This document shows, in pieces, positions 8,684 through 18,769 of a stretch of 64,000 nt of DNA. Every line of letters starts with the position of its first letter. Position 1 is the first letter of the stretch. This stretch comes from Jeotgalicoccus halotolerans (GTDB lineage: Bacteria > Bacillota > Bacilli > Staphylococcales > Salinicoccaceae), in the NCBI RefSeq assembly GCF_003387165.1, contig NZ_QUMW01000010.1, positions 186,001-250,000 of the forward strand, in the 5' to 3' direction. Below the pieces are notes generated by a model that saw nothing but the letters and a program-made list of their open reading frames with translations, made no database searches and was not told the DNA's origin. Made by a program: the position numbers and the translations under genes.

Positions 8684-10204
8684 TTAGAAAAATCCTTTTG
8701 GTGATTCACTGTAGCTGACCAGCAGGTTTTTAGTCTGCTGATAGTGTCCAAGCATCATCTTATGGTTTTCCCGGCCAATACCACTCATTTTATAACCGCC
8801 AAATGCTGCGTGAGCAGGGTAGTCATGGTAAGTGTTTACCCATACACGGCCCGCCTGAATTGCACGTCCTAAACGATATGCTCTGTTCTGGCTGCGTGTC
8901 CATACGCCTGCGCCAAGTCCGTACAGTGTATCGTTTGCAATTTCGATTGCTTCATCGTCATCCTTGTAAGTGGCTACTGCAAGTACCGGCCCAAAAATTT
9001 CTTCCTGGAAGATGCGCATCTTATTATGGCCTTTAAAGATAGTCGGTTCGAAATAATATCCGTTTTCGATATCTCCATCGACTTCTTTTAAGTTTCCGCC
9101 TGTCAGTATTTCTGCACCTTCTTTTTTACCAATATCCAGATAAGAAGCTATTTTTTCTTTCTGTTCATTTGAAGTCTGAGCGCCCATCATCGTATCCGGA
9201 TCCAGCGGATTACCGACTTTAATCTGTTCAACACGCTTGATAACACGTTCCATAAATTCATCAAAGATATCTTCATGAACAAGCGCACGTGACGGGCATG
9301 TACATACTTCTCCCTGATTAAGCGCAAACATTACCAGGCCTTCGATTGCTTTGTCAAGATATTCATCGTCTGCATCCAGAACATCTTTGGCGAAAATATT
9401 TGGTGATTTCCCGCCAAGTTCCAGCGTTACAGGAATGATATTCTGACTTGCATTCTGCATAATGATGCGTCCTGTCGTTGTTTCACCGGTAAAGGCAATC
9501 TTATTAATGCCGGTGTGTGTTGCGAGTGACTGCCCTGCTTCAGAACCGAAACCGTTAACGATATTTAAGACACCGGAAGGAAGCAGGTCTCCAATCAGTT
9601 CCGCCAGATGCAGTATCGTAGTCGGCGTCTGTTCTGCAGGTTTTAAGACGATAGAGTTGCCGGCTGCAAGAGCAGGTGCGATTTTCCACGTTGCCATAAG
9701 CAGCGGGAAATTCCAGGGAATAATCTGCCCGACGACTCCAAGCGGTTCATGATAATGGTATGCCACTGTATCGTTGTCTATTTGTGAAATACCGCCTTCC
9801 TGTCCGCGGATAACACCAGCAAAATATCTGAAATGGTCGACGACAAGGGGCAAATCGGCATTTAATGTTTCACGCACAGCTTTACCATTTTCAAAGGTTT
9901 CTAATACAGCAAGCTCTTCCAGATGTTCTTCTACACGGTCTGCAATTTTTAAAAGAATATTACTTCGCTCCGTTACAGATGTTAATCCCCACGACTTCTG
10001 CGCCTCGCGTGCTGCAGCAACTGCTTTATCGACATCTTCCTGTTTAGAACGGGGCACTTTAGACACGACTTCACCGGTTACCGGAGACTCGTTTTCAAAA
10101 TACTCGCCATCTGCAGGCGGTGCCCACTCACCGCCGATGTAGTTTTCGTATTGTGTTTTAATCTTATACTTGGCGCCTTCTTTATTCGGAAATTCAAATA
10201 CCAT
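8684..10204 (-). CDS. NAD-dependent aldehyde dehydrogenase
   Basis: The 506-residue protein is full length for the ALDH superfamily and is close to acetaldehyde dehydrogenases of the AldA/AcoD group. Catalytic Glu lies in [11 protein letters not shown] and catalytic Cys in [12 protein letters not shown]; the NAD-binding fold includes FTGETTTGR, and [21 protein letters not shown] is the Asn-containing oxyanion segment. It oxidises aldehydes to acids in the cytoplasm. It is coupled to the downstream DUF779 gene. The ATG has a GGGGGA ribosome site. Confidence 0.94.
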   Translation of the reverse strand: MVFEFPNKEGAKYKIKTQYENYIGGEWAPPADGEYFENESPVTGEVVSKVPRSKQEDVDKAVAAAREAQKSWGLTSVTERSNILLKIADRVEEHLEELAVLETFENGKAVRETLNADLPLVVDHFRYFAGVIRGQEGGISQIDNDTVAYHYHEPLGVVGQIIPWNFPLLMATWKIAPALAAGNSIVLKPAEQTPTTILHLAELIGDLLPSGVLNIVNGFGSEAGQSLATHTGINKIAFTGETTTGRIIMQNASQNIIPVTLELGGKSPNIFAKDVLDADDEYLDKAIEGLVMFALNQGEVCTCPSRALVHEDIFDEFMERVIKRVEQIKVGNPLDPDTMMGAQTSNEQKEKIASYLDIGKKEGAEILTGGNLKEVDGDIENGYYFEPTIFKGHNKMRIFQEEIFGPVLAVATYKDDDEAIEIANDTLYGLGAGVWTRSQNRAYRLGRAIQAGRVWVNTYHDYPAHAAFGGYKMSGIGRENHKMMLGHYQQTKNLLVSYSESPKGFF

Positions 10205-10302
10205 TTCTTTTCCCCCTTATTATGTTTTTGATACTTTCATTCTACCTAATAAGATCACTTAATGTAAAGGCTTTCAATTTACAGATAATTATGTTTTAAG
10301 TT

Positions 10303-10334
10303 TTAAAAAAGACGGATGCTTTTATGCATCCGTC
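10303..10334 (-). terminator. Terminator of the sulP-usp operon
   Basis: The perfect stem GACGGATGC/GCATCCGTC (10311-10334) is followed on the minus strand by a six-T run. Confidence 0.85.
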
Positions 10335-10339
10335 TCTCT

Positions 10340-10744
10340 TCATTTAACTATAAGCACCGGTATATTGGCCCGTTTTGCTACTTTATAGCTCACACTGCCC
10401 ATCATCATTCCCTGCAAAGCATTTAATCCTCTATTGCCTAGTATTACAATGCCATAATCTCCGCTGTTAGAGACTTTAACCACGGTTTCATCAGGTATGC
10501 CTCTTTCAAAAACAACGTTATAATCAACGTTATTTTCTTCATATAACTCAATAATATCCGACAGTTTCACTTTTTGTTCCTGGATGGTATTTTCACCATG
10601 AAGGATTGCATCTTTTGACTTTTCTATTTGGATTACATTCAGTATTGTAACCTTTGCAGTTTCATTAATGAAATTCAGTGTTTCTTCTGCGGCCCTGAAA
10701 CTGTTATTCGATCCGTCCGCTGCAAGCAGTATCGATTTATACAT
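10340..10744 (-). CDS. Universal stress protein (UspA family)
   Basis: This 134-residue single-domain Usp carries the ATP-binding signature G-x2-G-x9-G-S (GNRGLNALQGMMMGSVS), plus an N-terminal ILLAADGS strand-loop. It probably acts in the cytoplasm as a nucleotide-binding stress regulator. It sits 16 bases behind the SulP transporter gene, and such fusions or pairs suggest that it modulates the transporter (inference). A GGGGGA ribosome site precedes the ATG. Confidence 0.9.
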   Translation of the reverse strand: MYKSILLAADGSNNSFRAAEETLNFINETAKVTILNVIQIEKSKDAILHGENTIQEQKVKLSDIIELYEENNVDYNVVFERGIPDETVVKVSNSGDYGIVILGNRGLNALQGMMMGSVSYKVAKRANIPVLIVK

Positions 10745-10760
10745 TTAAATCCCCCGTTCT

Positions 10761-12212
10761 CTAAGTTAAATGCTGTTCATTCAGCTGACTGAGTTCTTTA
10801 ACGATTTTTCGGCTGTCTGCATTTAATTTGTCCACGTATACCGTGTTTCCTTTATCTTCAAACTTCCTGACCATTGTATCTATTGCATCTACTGCGGAAT
10901 CATCCCAGAGGTGCGCCTGTGAGAAATCCAGACGGATGTCCTTATCGTATTGCTTAAATTCAATTTGTTCAATCATCGTATCTATCGAAGCGAAAAATAT
11001 TTGTCCTTCGAACAGAAAAATGTAATGGTTTTCTGTTAATTTAGAAGTCACTTTTACTTTTGATATCTTTGTTGCAAAGAAAATTGCGCTGAAGAATACT
11101 CCTGCAATAACACCGACTGCCAGATTGTCAGTAACTAAAATAATCCCTACAGTAAGCAGCATAACAAATACATCCGTGCGCGGAGCAGCCTTCATATATT
11201 TAAATGTTTTCCAGTCAAATGTGCTGATAGTAACAACCACCATAATCCCCGCGAGTATCGGCATCGGTATTTGCACGACCAGATCCCCGAAGACAATGAT
11301 GAGCAGCATTAAGACAGCACCTGCTGTAAATGTGGATAGACGCGTCGTAGCTCCTGATTTAACGTTAATCACTGACTGTCCAATCATCGCACAGCCGCCC
11401 ATGCCGCCAAAAAAACCAGTCACAAAGTTTGCAATACCCTGGCCGCGAGATTCTTTGTTCTTACTGCTGTACGTATCTGTTGCATTATCCACAATGCGTG
11501 CTGTCAGAAGACTCTCAACCAGACCTACAATGGCCATCGATAATGAGTAAGGGAAGATAATTTTTAATGTTTCGAGAGTGAAAGGTACATCAGGTATAAT
11601 GAAGCTCGGTAATGATTTTTCTATCGACCCCAAATCGCCTACAGTGCGTACTTCAGCCCCGAAAAATATATAACATGCTGTTAATACGACCAGCGCAACT
11701 AGCGGAGCGGGTATTTTTTTGAGAAATTTCGGCAATAGGTAAAGAATCGCAATTGTTATCGCTACATAGATATATGTATCAAATGAAATGCCGAAAATAT
11801 GCTGCAGCTGCGCCATGAAAATCATTATAGCCAGAGCATTAACGAAGCCGATCATAACCGAATTCGGAATAAATTTTAAGAGCTTTCCTACTTTAAAAAT
11901 CCCAAGAATAATCTGTATTACTCCCATCAATATCGTTGCGGCAAATAAATATTCTACACCGTATTCTCTGACAAGCGGAACGACTAATAATGCAACTGCA
12001 CCCGTTGCAGCTGAAATCATCGCCGGCCTTCCTCCGACTAAAGAAATAATTACCGCGATGAGAAACGAAGCATAAAGCCCGACCATTGGATCTACTCCAG
12101 CAATTATAGAGAACGCTATAGCTTCCGGAATGAGTGCCAGCGCGACGACAATTCCCGCCATAATATTCGTCCCGGGTGAGGTCAGCCATTCTCTTTTAAA
12201 CTTTTCTATCAT
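10761..12212 (-). CDS. SulP-family anion transporter with STAS domain
   Basis: The 483-residue protein has about 12-14 transmembrane segments, including the family start [23 protein letters not shown], and a C-terminal STAS domain at about 395-475 ([20 protein letters not shown]). Bacterial SulP proteins carry sulfate, bicarbonate or dicarboxylates; this short form is annotated in many Firmicutes as a sulfate permease, but the substrate is not visible. It is first in an operon with the Usp gene. The ribosome site AGGAG is ten bases from the ATG. Confidence 0.9.
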   Translation of the reverse strand: MIEKFKREWLTSPGTNIMAGIVVALALIPEAIAFSIIAGVDPMVGLYASFLIAVIISLVGGRPAMISAATGAVALLVVPLVREYGVEYLFAATILMGVIQIILGIFKVGKLLKFIPNSVMIGFVNALAIMIFMAQLQHIFGISFDTYIYVAITIAILYLLPKFLKKIPAPLVALVVLTACYIFFGAEVRTVGDLGSIEKSLPSFIIPDVPFTLETLKIIFPYSLSMAIVGLVESLLTARIVDNATDTYSSKNKESRGQGIANFVTGFFGGMGGCAMIGQSVINVKSGATTRLSTFTAGAVLMLLIIVFGDLVVQIPMPILAGIMVVVTISTFDWKTFKYMKAAPRTDVFVMLLTVGIILVTDNLAVGVIAGVFFSAIFFATKISKVKVTSKLTENHYIFLFEGQIFFASIDTMIEQIEFKQYDKDIRLDFSQAHLWDDSAVDAIDTMVRKFEDKGNTVYVDKLNADSRKIVKELSQLNEQHLT

Positions 12213-12371
12213 CTATTTTTGTCTCCTAAAATTTAATATTTATATAAAGTATAGCAGATGAAATCAATAAATTTCTTAATAAAACAACCTTATAAAATAG
12301 CATACGGGTTAAGTTTCCTATAAAATGTATATGAGAATGCCGTTTAAATTAAAAATACCAGGAGGAATGAA

Positions 12372-12713
12372 ATGAGAGCAGAACTGACAAAGTTCAAAGT
12401 AAAAGAGGGTAAGAGCGCCGTAGTTGACGAATGGATTGAATACATGCGTGATAATATGGACGATGTTCTTTTAAACCTTGAAGGGGAAAAGATGTACGTC
12501 GAAACAATTTTCCGGGAAGTCTTTATGGATGTTGAATACTTATACTGGTACAGCATTCATAGCGATGAAAACGGCGAAAAAATTGACGACACCCACCTGG
12601 ATGAAAAACATCTTGAATATATGGATGAATGCATTGATAAAACGTTCCGTCCTGCAGATATGCAGGCAGAAGTAGTCATGCTGCCTGAACACCTCAGACA
12701 ATTACTTAGATAA
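12372..12713 (+). CDS. DUF6176 family protein
   Basis: This 113-residue acidic soluble protein begins MRAELTKFKVKEGK, a ferredoxin-like alpha/beta start seen in a Bacilli family annotated DUF6176. No catalytic motif is evident. The GGAGG ribosome site is seven bases from the ATG. It is followed by a strong terminator, so it is a single-gene unit. Function unknown. Confidence 0.75.
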   Translation: MRAELTKFKVKEGKSAVVDEWIEYMRDNMDDVLLNLEGEKMYVETIFREVFMDVEYLYWYSIHSDENGEKIDDTHLDEKHLEYMDECIDKTFRPADMQAEVVMLPEHLRQLLR

Positions 12714-12748
12714 AAATTACCCGCCAATGTTATTGGCGGGTAATTTTA
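12714..12748 (+). terminator. Intrinsic terminator after the DUF6176 gene
   Basis: A 13-bp perfect stem ATTACCCGCCAAT/ATTGGCGGGTAAT with a three-base loop is followed by TTTTA. Confidence 0.88.
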
Positions 12749-12801
12749 CTATATAATGACAGTAGAACATAACTTTTTTGTTATCTTAATGGAGGATACA
12801 T

Positions 12802-15800
12802 ATGAAAAAACTGGCTGATATATTACTAAAAAGAAGTTTGTTATTCATTGTCTTAATTTTTACAGTGTCTATTGTGGGTGTGTATACTTTTTTAACGATC
12901 GATCAGCGTGAAATTCCCGAAACTGAAGTGAATTTAATTAATGTAATCACTGCATGGCCGGGAGCCAACAAAGATGACATTGAGGAAAACATAACAAATA
13001 TTATCGAAACTGAAATCTTCAGTATCGAAGGTATCGAAGAAGTCTCTTCAGTTTCAGAAGATAATGCTTCAGTCATTACACTTTCTCTCAGTGACGGCAG
13101 CACTCCGGATAATGTGCTCAATGATGTTAATAATCTAGTGCAGAGCATCAGCGGTGACCTGCCGGAAAATGCGGCTCAGCCGGAAGTTGAGTCTATTACA
13201 AATGCATTCCCGATTTTAAGTTATCAAATACATAGCGGTTCTTTTGAGGACTTAGAAGCTGTCAGAGGAGACGTTGAGAGCCTGCAGCAGGAAATCATCC
13301 AGCTTTCCGGTGTCGATAGTGTAACAATTAAAGGTTACAGAGAGTCGGAATACGAAATCCAGCTTGATTGGGACGCTTTATCGGAAGAACAGCTGAATCC
13401 AAATGAAATCATGAATGAAATCGACTTATCTCTGAGCCCTGTCGTGCTGGGACAGGATGTTCAGGATGACGAAATTATTCGTTTATCATTTGAAGATAAA
13501 ACAGCTCTCGAAGTACTTGAAGAAGTACGTATAGGTGAAGATAGAGTGCCGCTCTTAGATGTTGCGAGTATTGAGTCAGTTGAAAGCACTCCTGGAGATA
13601 TTGTTCAGTACAACGGTGAGGACGCAATATCATTCACAGTGTTTTTATCAAGTGAAGAAGATGTACCGTCAGTATCTGAAAATGTTGAGTCCGTTATTAA
13701 CGAAAGATTTGACAGTATGCCTGACAGCGTAACGGTAGATAATATTTCATCGGAAAGAGAGAATGTTGAAGATATATTTATCGGCTTATATATGTCACTG
13801 CTGATTGCAGTAATTGCTGTTATTATCGGGACGTCAATCGGACTATCATTATTCGGTGCAATTACAGTAATGCTGACTGTACTCATTTCAATCTTTATTG
13901 GACTGATTCCGATACCGTGGATGGGTGTCGATCTAAACCAGATTTCCGTTATCGGTTTAATTATCGCGCTCGGCATACTCGTCGATGATTCGATTGTCGT
14001 TAACGATAATATTGAACGCAGATTCACACTCGGAGACAGTAAAAGTGATGCGATTTATAACGGTGTTAAAGAAGTTGCACCGTCAGTTATTGCTTCAACA
14101 GCTGCTATCGTCTTTACATTCTCGCCGCTTCTGTTATTATCCGGTGCAAATGGTGACTTTATAAAAGCACTGCCGAGTATTTTAATATCTACAATGATTG
14201 TTTCAACAGTGCTTGCACTGACATTTATTCCAGCTATGCGCCAAGTAATCCCTTATAGAAAAATATCTAAGACTCCAGGGTTATTAGGAAAAACATTTAC
14301 ATGGGGCAGTAAAGTATATGCCGATAAAGTATTGCCTAAAGTATTAAAACGTCCATTGTTGTCGTTTTTAGTTATTCTTGTTATCACTTTATTGTCAGTC
14401 GGTCTTGTTCGCTTCACACCATTTGAGTTTTTCCCCGAAGCCGATCGCTCAGAAGTCACAATTGACCTGATTTTTGATGAAGGACAGACGATACAGAAGA
14501 CACATGAAGATACAGAAGAAGTCCTCGCTCATCTATTGGAAGATATGGATCATGTGGAAGGTGCATCTATCTTTACAGGTGAAGGTCTGCCGAACTTATT
14601 CGGTGCTTCTTTAGATCAGTCAGGTGAAAATACAGCACAGATTGCACTGCAGATAGATAAGGAACAAATGAGTGCTTCAGCAACGATTGATGAATATGAA
14701 GCACCGTTACGTGAAGCATTCCCGGATGCTAAAATATTCATGAACACGATTATTCAGGGACCGCCAGCCAGCGCTCCAATTACAGTGGAATTCTTCGAAG
14801 AAGACTTAGATACTTTAAGTTCCGGAGTTGCAGAACTCACTAAACAGCTTGAAAATGAAGGTGCAATCGTTACTTCCAGCATCGGCAATCCTGTAGAAAC
14901 ATTACAGTACAGTATTGATTACGATGCATTAGAAGAAAACGGCATTTCAATATCACAGGTTAAAAATGAATTAAATATGATATCAGAAGGGGTTCCGCTT
15001 CAGGAAATTATTGAAGACGGAAGCAGCAGAGAGCTGTCCTTAAAATATGCTGATGAATATTACCTCGATAATATCGATATTGTGAACATCGAGGACGGCA
15101 GTCCGGCGATATATCCGTTAAGTGATTTTGTCACCTTATCAGAAACTGAAGATACTTCTGCAATTCAGCACAAAAACGGCGAAAGAACTGCCGAACTTCA
15201 AGTATATTCAGATGATGAAGCAGCCGCAGAATCGTTAATCAGTGATTACAGTGACAGCCTCGAGGGCAGTACAGAAGTTATCGTCGGCGGAGAATCATCC
15301 GACCAGACCGACTTTTTTATCGAAATTGGTATTTTATTCTCAGTAATACTGATTCTTGTATACCTTGTTATCGCTTTTGAATTTAACTCGCTCGTATTGC
15401 CGCTGATTATAGTATTCAGCATCTTCTTAGCAATAAGCGGAGGCGTTATTGGTCTGTTTGTAACTCAGACCCCAATCAGCTTCCTAGGTATAATGGGGAT
15501 GGTCTCACTGACCGGTATCGTTGTCAGAAACGCGATTGTGTTAATAGACTTTATAGAAATTCGCAGAAGAGACGGCAGTGTCGACGACATTTATACTGCG
15601 ATTTACGAAAGTGGACGCGCAAGATTCAAGCCGATTATTTTAACTACTGTAACGAGTATACTTGCATTGATACCTGTTGCATTCAGCGGTGACGTTCTGT
15701 TCGAGCCGCTCGCAGTCACAGTCATTGCCGGACTTGCATTCTCGACATTGCTGTCGATGGTTGCAACACCTGCACTGTACTACTTCTACTACAAATTTAA

Positions 15801-15819
15801 ATACAGCAATAAGAAATAA
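12802..15819 (+). CDS. RND-family efflux permease (AcrB/HAE type), copy 1
   Basis: The 1005-residue protein has the RND layout: TM1 at about 11-31, a large extracytoplasmic domain to about 325, a TM2-6 block to about 480, a second large domain at about 540-845, and a TM8-12 block. TM4 carries the proton-relay acidic pair in LGILVDDSIVVNDNIE. RND pumps in Gram-positives extrude lipids, fatty acids, surfactants or drugs. No membrane-fusion or outer-membrane partner is encoded nearby, as expected for a monoderm. It is closest in style to the HAE1-like YerP/SwrC group. It has its own GGAGG ribosome site and terminator. Confidence 0.9.
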   Translation: MKKLADILLKRSLLFIVLIFTVSIVGVYTFLTIDQREIPETEVNLINVITAWPGANKDDIEENITNIIETEIFSIEGIEEVSSVSEDNASVITLSLSDGSTPDNVLNDVNNLVQSISGDLPENAAQPEVESITNAFPILSYQIHSGSFEDLEAVRGDVESLQQEIIQLSGVDSVTIKGYRESEYEIQLDWDALSEEQLNPNEIMNEIDLSLSPVVLGQDVQDDEIIRLSFEDKTALEVLEEVRIGEDRVPLLDVASIESVESTPGDIVQYNGEDAISFTVFLSSEEDVPSVSENVESVINERFDSMPDSVTVDNISSERENVEDIFIGLYMSLLIAVIAVIIGTSIGLSLFGAITVMLTVLISIFIGLIPIPWMGVDLNQISVIGLIIALGILVDDSIVVNDNIERRFTLGDSKSDAIYNGVKEVAPSVIASTAAIVFTFSPLLLLSGANGDFIKALPSILISTMIVSTVLALTFIPAMRQVIPYRKISKTPGLLGKTFTWGSKVYADKVLPKVLKRPLLSFLVILVITLLSVGLVRFTPFEFFPEADRSEVTIDLIFDEGQTIQKTHEDTEEVLAHLLEDMDHVEGASIFTGEGLPNLFGASLDQSGENTAQIALQIDKEQMSASATIDEYEAPLREAFPDAKIFMNTIIQGPPASAPITVEFFEEDLDTLSSGVAELTKQLENEGAIVTSSIGNPVETLQYSIDYDALEENGISISQVKNELNMISEGVPLQEIIEDGSSRELSLKYADEYYLDNIDIVNIEDGSPAIYPLSDFVTLSETEDTSAIQHKNGERTAELQVYSDDEAAAESLISDYSDSLEGSTEVIVGGESSDQTDFFIEIGILFSVILILVYLVIAFEFNSLVLPLIIVFSIFLAISGGVIGLFVTQTPISFLGIMGMVSLTGIVVRNAIVLIDFIEIRRRDGSVDDIYTAIYESGRARFKPIILTTVTSILALIPVAFSGDVLFEPLAVTVIAGLAFSTLLSMVATPALYYFYYKFKYSNKK

Positions 15820-15825
15820 TATAAG

Positions 15826-15858
15826 ATAAAAAGGACCTCCCCAGGGAAGTCCTTTTTA
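15826..15858 (+). terminator. Terminator of the first RND gene
   Basis: The stem AAAAGGACctccc/gggaaGTCCTTTT lies ten bases beyond the RND stop, followed by TTTTTATTT. Confidence 0.8.
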
Positions 15859-15865
15859 TTTGCCG

Positions 15866-16001
15866 CGAAGACGATCTGCTCCTTGAAACTATGGCTAAAA
15901 CACTTGGTTTAAATTCAGAGCTGAGCTGGCATGACAGAAGTTCATGTGTATCCACACCCCCGATCACCTCAAAAAATTTAAAAGTACCGGAAATCACTTA
16001 A
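15866..16001 (+). pseudogene. Possible remnant of a deleted gene (C-terminal about 45 codons)
   Basis: Between the RND terminator and a second terminator is an open frame whose composition looks coding rather than intergenic; it includes residues REDDLLLETMAKTLGLN and later LSWHDRSSC and ends at TAA 15999-16001. It has no ribosome site and follows a terminator directly, so it looks like the 3' tail of a gene whose 5' part was lost. I do not recognise the family. It could be a chance ORF. Confidence 0.35.
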
Positions 16002-16017
16002 GATTTCCGGTATTTTT
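15984..16017. terminator. Bidirectional terminator before the deaminase 3' end
   Basis: The stem ACCGGAAATC/GATTTCCGGT with an ACTTAA loop is followed by ATTTTTG on the plus strand; on the minus strand a T-rich tract follows, so it can end the rib-deaminase transcript. Confidence 0.8.
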
Positions 16018-16018
16018 G

Positions 16019-16495
16019 TTATTTATAATATTCTATCTGAAGATGTTTCACCTGCTGTGACAGTTCTTCATCAGGTCCATCTACTTCTGGATTATTAATG
16101 ACTTCTTCAATACTTAAACCTTTTAACACACCTGATTCTGTAAGACCGAGCTCTTGCTGCCATTCTTTCAGCTGTACTGATGAGCTTACGTAGACAATCC
16201 GGCCAAGTCCTGCCAGTGCATGTGCCGAAGAACACATTGAGCAATGTTCACCAGATGTGTAAACTACTGTATTTTTACGATCTGATGGACTTAAATTTTC
16301 TACTGCCCATTTCGCGATTGCATATTCCGGATGTTTCGTCTGGTCTCCGTCTTTGTCGCGGTTGTGGTCTTCAAACAACACACTACCGTCTTTTGACACA
16401 AGCAGCGATCCAAAGGGTGAATTACCTGTTTTTAATGCCTCTTCAGCGAGTTCTACACTGCGTTTTAAGTATGCTTTATCTGATTCGGTTATCAT
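16019..16495 (-). CDS. Nucleoside/nucleobase deaminase (CDA fold)
   Basis: This 158-residue zinc deaminase has His55-Pro-Glu57 (HPEYA, in place of HAE) and Cys85/Cys88 in SGEHCSMC. These are the zinc ligands and proton shuttle of the cytidine deaminase superfamily, in the branch with guanine deaminase and TadA-like proteins. The Pro before the first Cys is replaced by His. The start has an AAGGAGG site. It lies 17 bases after ribH on the same strand with no terminator between, so it may be co-transcribed with the riboflavin operon. Substrate is undetermined. Confidence 0.85.
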   Translation of the reverse strand: MITESDKAYLKRSVELAEEALKTGNSPFGSLLVSKDGSVLFEDHNRDKDGDQTKHPEYAIAKWAVENLSPSDRKNTVVYTSGEHCSMCSSAHALAGLGRIVYVSSSVQLKEWQQELGLTESGVLKGLSIEEVINNPEVDGPDEELSQQVKHLQIEYYK

Positions 16496-16512
16496 TCAAG
16501 AACCTCCTTGTG

Positions 16513-16980
16513 TTATTTTTTAATATTTTGGATGACGCCCGCCATTTCTATTGCCGTTACAGCCGCTTCAGAGCCTTTGTTGCCCACTTTCGCGCCAGCA
16601 CGATCGATTGCCTGCTCGATGTTCTCAGTAGTTATAACGCCAAATATAACGGGTACGCCTGTTGATAATCCTGCATGGCTTATACCTTTTGCTGCTTCGT
16701 TACAAACATAATCATAATGAGTTGTACTGCCCCGAATCACGCAGCCGAGCGTGATAACACTGTCGTACTTCTTCGTTTCTGCCAATGTTTTTGCTGTCAG
16801 CGGCAGTTCAAAGGCTCCCGGTACATATACTAAATCGATATTGTCATCTTTCACACCGTGCTTGAGTAATGTTTTATGTGCACCATCCAGCAGGCGATCG
16901 GTAATAAAATCGTTAAACTCTGCCGTAACTATTGCTATCTTCAAATTTTCACCGTTCATCGTTTTCTGTAATTCATTCAT
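16513..16980 (-). CDS. ribH: 6,7-dimethyl-8-ribityllumazine synthase
   Basis: The 155-residue protein condenses 5-amino-6-ribitylamino-uracil with dihydroxybutanone phosphate, the penultimate step of riboflavin synthesis. Family motifs are GAFELPL and [20 protein letters not shown], which carries the catalytic His. Length is standard. It is the fourth gene of ribD-ribE-ribBA-ribH and has an AGGAGG ribosome site. Confidence 0.97.
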   Translation of the reverse strand: MNELQKTMNGENLKIAIVTAEFNDFITDRLLDGAHKTLLKHGVKDDNIDLVYVPGAFELPLTAKTLAETKKYDSVITLGCVIRGSTTHYDYVCNEAAKGISHAGLSTGVPVIFGVITTENIEQAIDRAGAKVGNKGSEAAVTAIEMAGVIQNIKK

Positions 16981-16992
16981 TTTTATTTCCTC

Positions 16993-18162
16993 CTATAACA
17001 GATGTCCCATTTTTTCTTTTTTTGTATTTAAATAATCTTCGTTATATATATTTGCAGTCACGATGTGTTCTCTCGAATGTACTGTAATACCTTCTTTTTT
17101 CAGACCTTCAATTTTCTTCGGGTTATTGCTCAGCAGCGTTACCTCATCCACTTTTAAGTGTTTCAGCATAGCTGCTGCTTCTTCATATGTGCGCAGATCC
17201 GCATCAAAACCTAGATGTTCATTAGCAGTCACTGTATCGTAACCCTGTTCTATGAGTTCGTACGCTTTTAGTTTATTTGTCAGCCCGATTCCGCGTCCTT
17301 CCTGGCGCATATACAGGATGATACCGTCCTCCTCACTGATAATCTGCATCGCTTTATCCAGTTGATCACCGCAATCACAACGCGCACTTTTAAAGACGTC
17401 TCCGGTCAGACATTCAGAATGAATACGTACATTCATATGCGGAGTAATTTCTCCATGAACCAGAGCAAGATGTTCCTTGCCTTCACGGTCAATAAAGTCA
17501 TACATTTTAAACTGTCCAAATTTAGTCGGTAGAGAAATAGTGCTTGCCAGCATCACAGCATGCTGCTGGATTATATATTTTTGTAAATCTTCAATCGTAA
17601 TCATTTTTATGCCGTGTTTTTCTTTGTATACTTTTAAATCATCAACACGTGCCATCATCCCGTCTTCATTCATAATTTCACAAATTACACCTGCAGGTTT
17701 TGCTCCTGCCAGTCTTGCCAAATCCACCGCAGCTTCTGTGTGACCTTGACGTTCCAGCACACCGCCGTCCTTGGCAATTAGCGGAAAAACGTGTCCCGGA
17801 CGATTGAATGTTTCAGGTGAAACATTTGCTTCAAGCAGTGCTTTTATCGTATCGAACCGTTCGAAGGCGCTGATACCAGTTGTCGAATTGACGTGATCTA
17901 TAGAAATTGTAAAAGCAGTCTGATATTCATCACTGTTATGTTCAGTCATGGGAACAAGTCCTGCCTGCTCGGCAATATCAGCTGAAACAGGTGTACAAAT
18001 CAGTCCTCTGGCATGAGCGGCCATAAAGTTAATCGCCGACGCATCGATAAACTCTGCTATACCAACAAGGTCTCCTTCATTTTCCCTGTCTTCATCATCC
18101 ACAACGATGATTAATTTTCCTGCTTTTAAATCTTCCAGTGCACTGTGTATTGAATCAAACAT
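16993..18162 (-). CDS. ribBA: Bifunctional DHBP synthase / GTP cyclohydrolase II
   Basis: The 389-residue fusion has an N-terminal 3,4-dihydroxy-2-butanone-4-phosphate synthase (about 1-200; DDEDRENEGD and the GHVFPL region) and a C-terminal GTP cyclohydrolase II (about 205-389; zinc motif ECLTGDVFKSARCDC and RQEGRGIGL). It supplies both precursors of riboflavin. The ATG at 18162 is chosen over an upstream in-frame codon because a GGGTGG site sits six bases away and the protein then begins at the usual MFDSI. It overlaps ribE by eight bases. Confidence 0.96.
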   Translation of the reverse strand: MFDSIHSALEDLKAGKLIIVVDDEDRENEGDLVGIAEFIDASAINFMAAHARGLICTPVSADIAEQAGLVPMTEHNSDEYQTAFTISIDHVNSTTGISAFERFDTIKALLEANVSPETFNRPGHVFPLIAKDGGVLERQGHTEAAVDLARLAGAKPAGVICEIMNEDGMMARVDDLKVYKEKHGIKMITIEDLQKYIIQQHAVMLASTISLPTKFGQFKMYDFIDREGKEHLALVHGEITPHMNVRIHSECLTGDVFKSARCDCGDQLDKAMQIISEEDGIILYMRQEGRGIGLTNKLKAYELIEQGYDTVTANEHLGFDADLRTYEEAAAMLKHLKVDEVTLLSNNPKKIEGLKKEGITVHSREHIVTANIYNEDYLNTKKEKMGHLL

Positions 18163-18769
18163 GAGTACCACCCGCTTTCTCAAAATTAAGCAGATGATCG
18201 ATATGTTTAATCATCATATCCGCTTCTATATTCACGATATCTCCCTGTTTCTTTTGGCCGAGAGCCGTTTTGCTTTGTGTTTCAGGAATAATATTTAAAA
18301 TAAATGTATTATTCTCAAGGTTAATATCGAACAGCGTCAAGCTGATGCCGTCGATTGTTACAGATCCTTTTAAGGTCATGTATTTCATTAATTCACGAGG
18401 GCATTCCACAGTGATTACTAAAGCATCACCATCGTTATAAATACCGCCAATAACTCCGGTGCCGTCAACATGGCCGGATACGATATGGCCGCCAAGCCGC
18501 TGTTCCAGTCTCATCGCGCGTTCAAGGTTAAGCAAATCTCCATTCCTTAGTTCCGATAACGACGTTATTTTGTTAGTTTCATTAACAATCTCAACAAAGA
18601 ATGACTGTTCTTCAAGTTTTGTAACGGTCAGGCAGACACCGTTCACCGCGATAGAATCACCAATATTTAAATCGTCAAAAGTGGTGTTTTTTATTTCCAA
18701 TTCAGTTAATGCGGATGTTTTATTAATAAAAAGTACGGGTGAAGTTTGTTCGATTAATCCTGTAAACAT
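18155..18769 (-). CDS. ribE: Riboflavin synthase alpha chain
   Basis: The 204-residue protein has two tandem lumazine-binding domains: the first starts with the hallmark MFTGLIEQ, and the second begins near LGGHIVSGHVDGTG. It dismutates two dimethyl-ribityllumazine molecules into riboflavin. It overlaps ribD by 16 bases and has an AGGAGG site eight bases upstream of the ATG. Confidence 0.96.
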   Translation of the reverse strand: MFTGLIEQTSPVLFINKTSALTELEIKNTTFDDLNIGDSIAVNGVCLTVTKLEEQSFFVEIVNETNKITSLSELRNGDLLNLERAMRLEQRLGGHIVSGHVDGTGVIGGIYNDGDALVITVECPRELMKYMTLKGSVTIDGISLTLFDINLENNTFILNIIPETQSKTALGQKKQGDIVNIEADMMIKHIDHLLNFEKAGGTHV

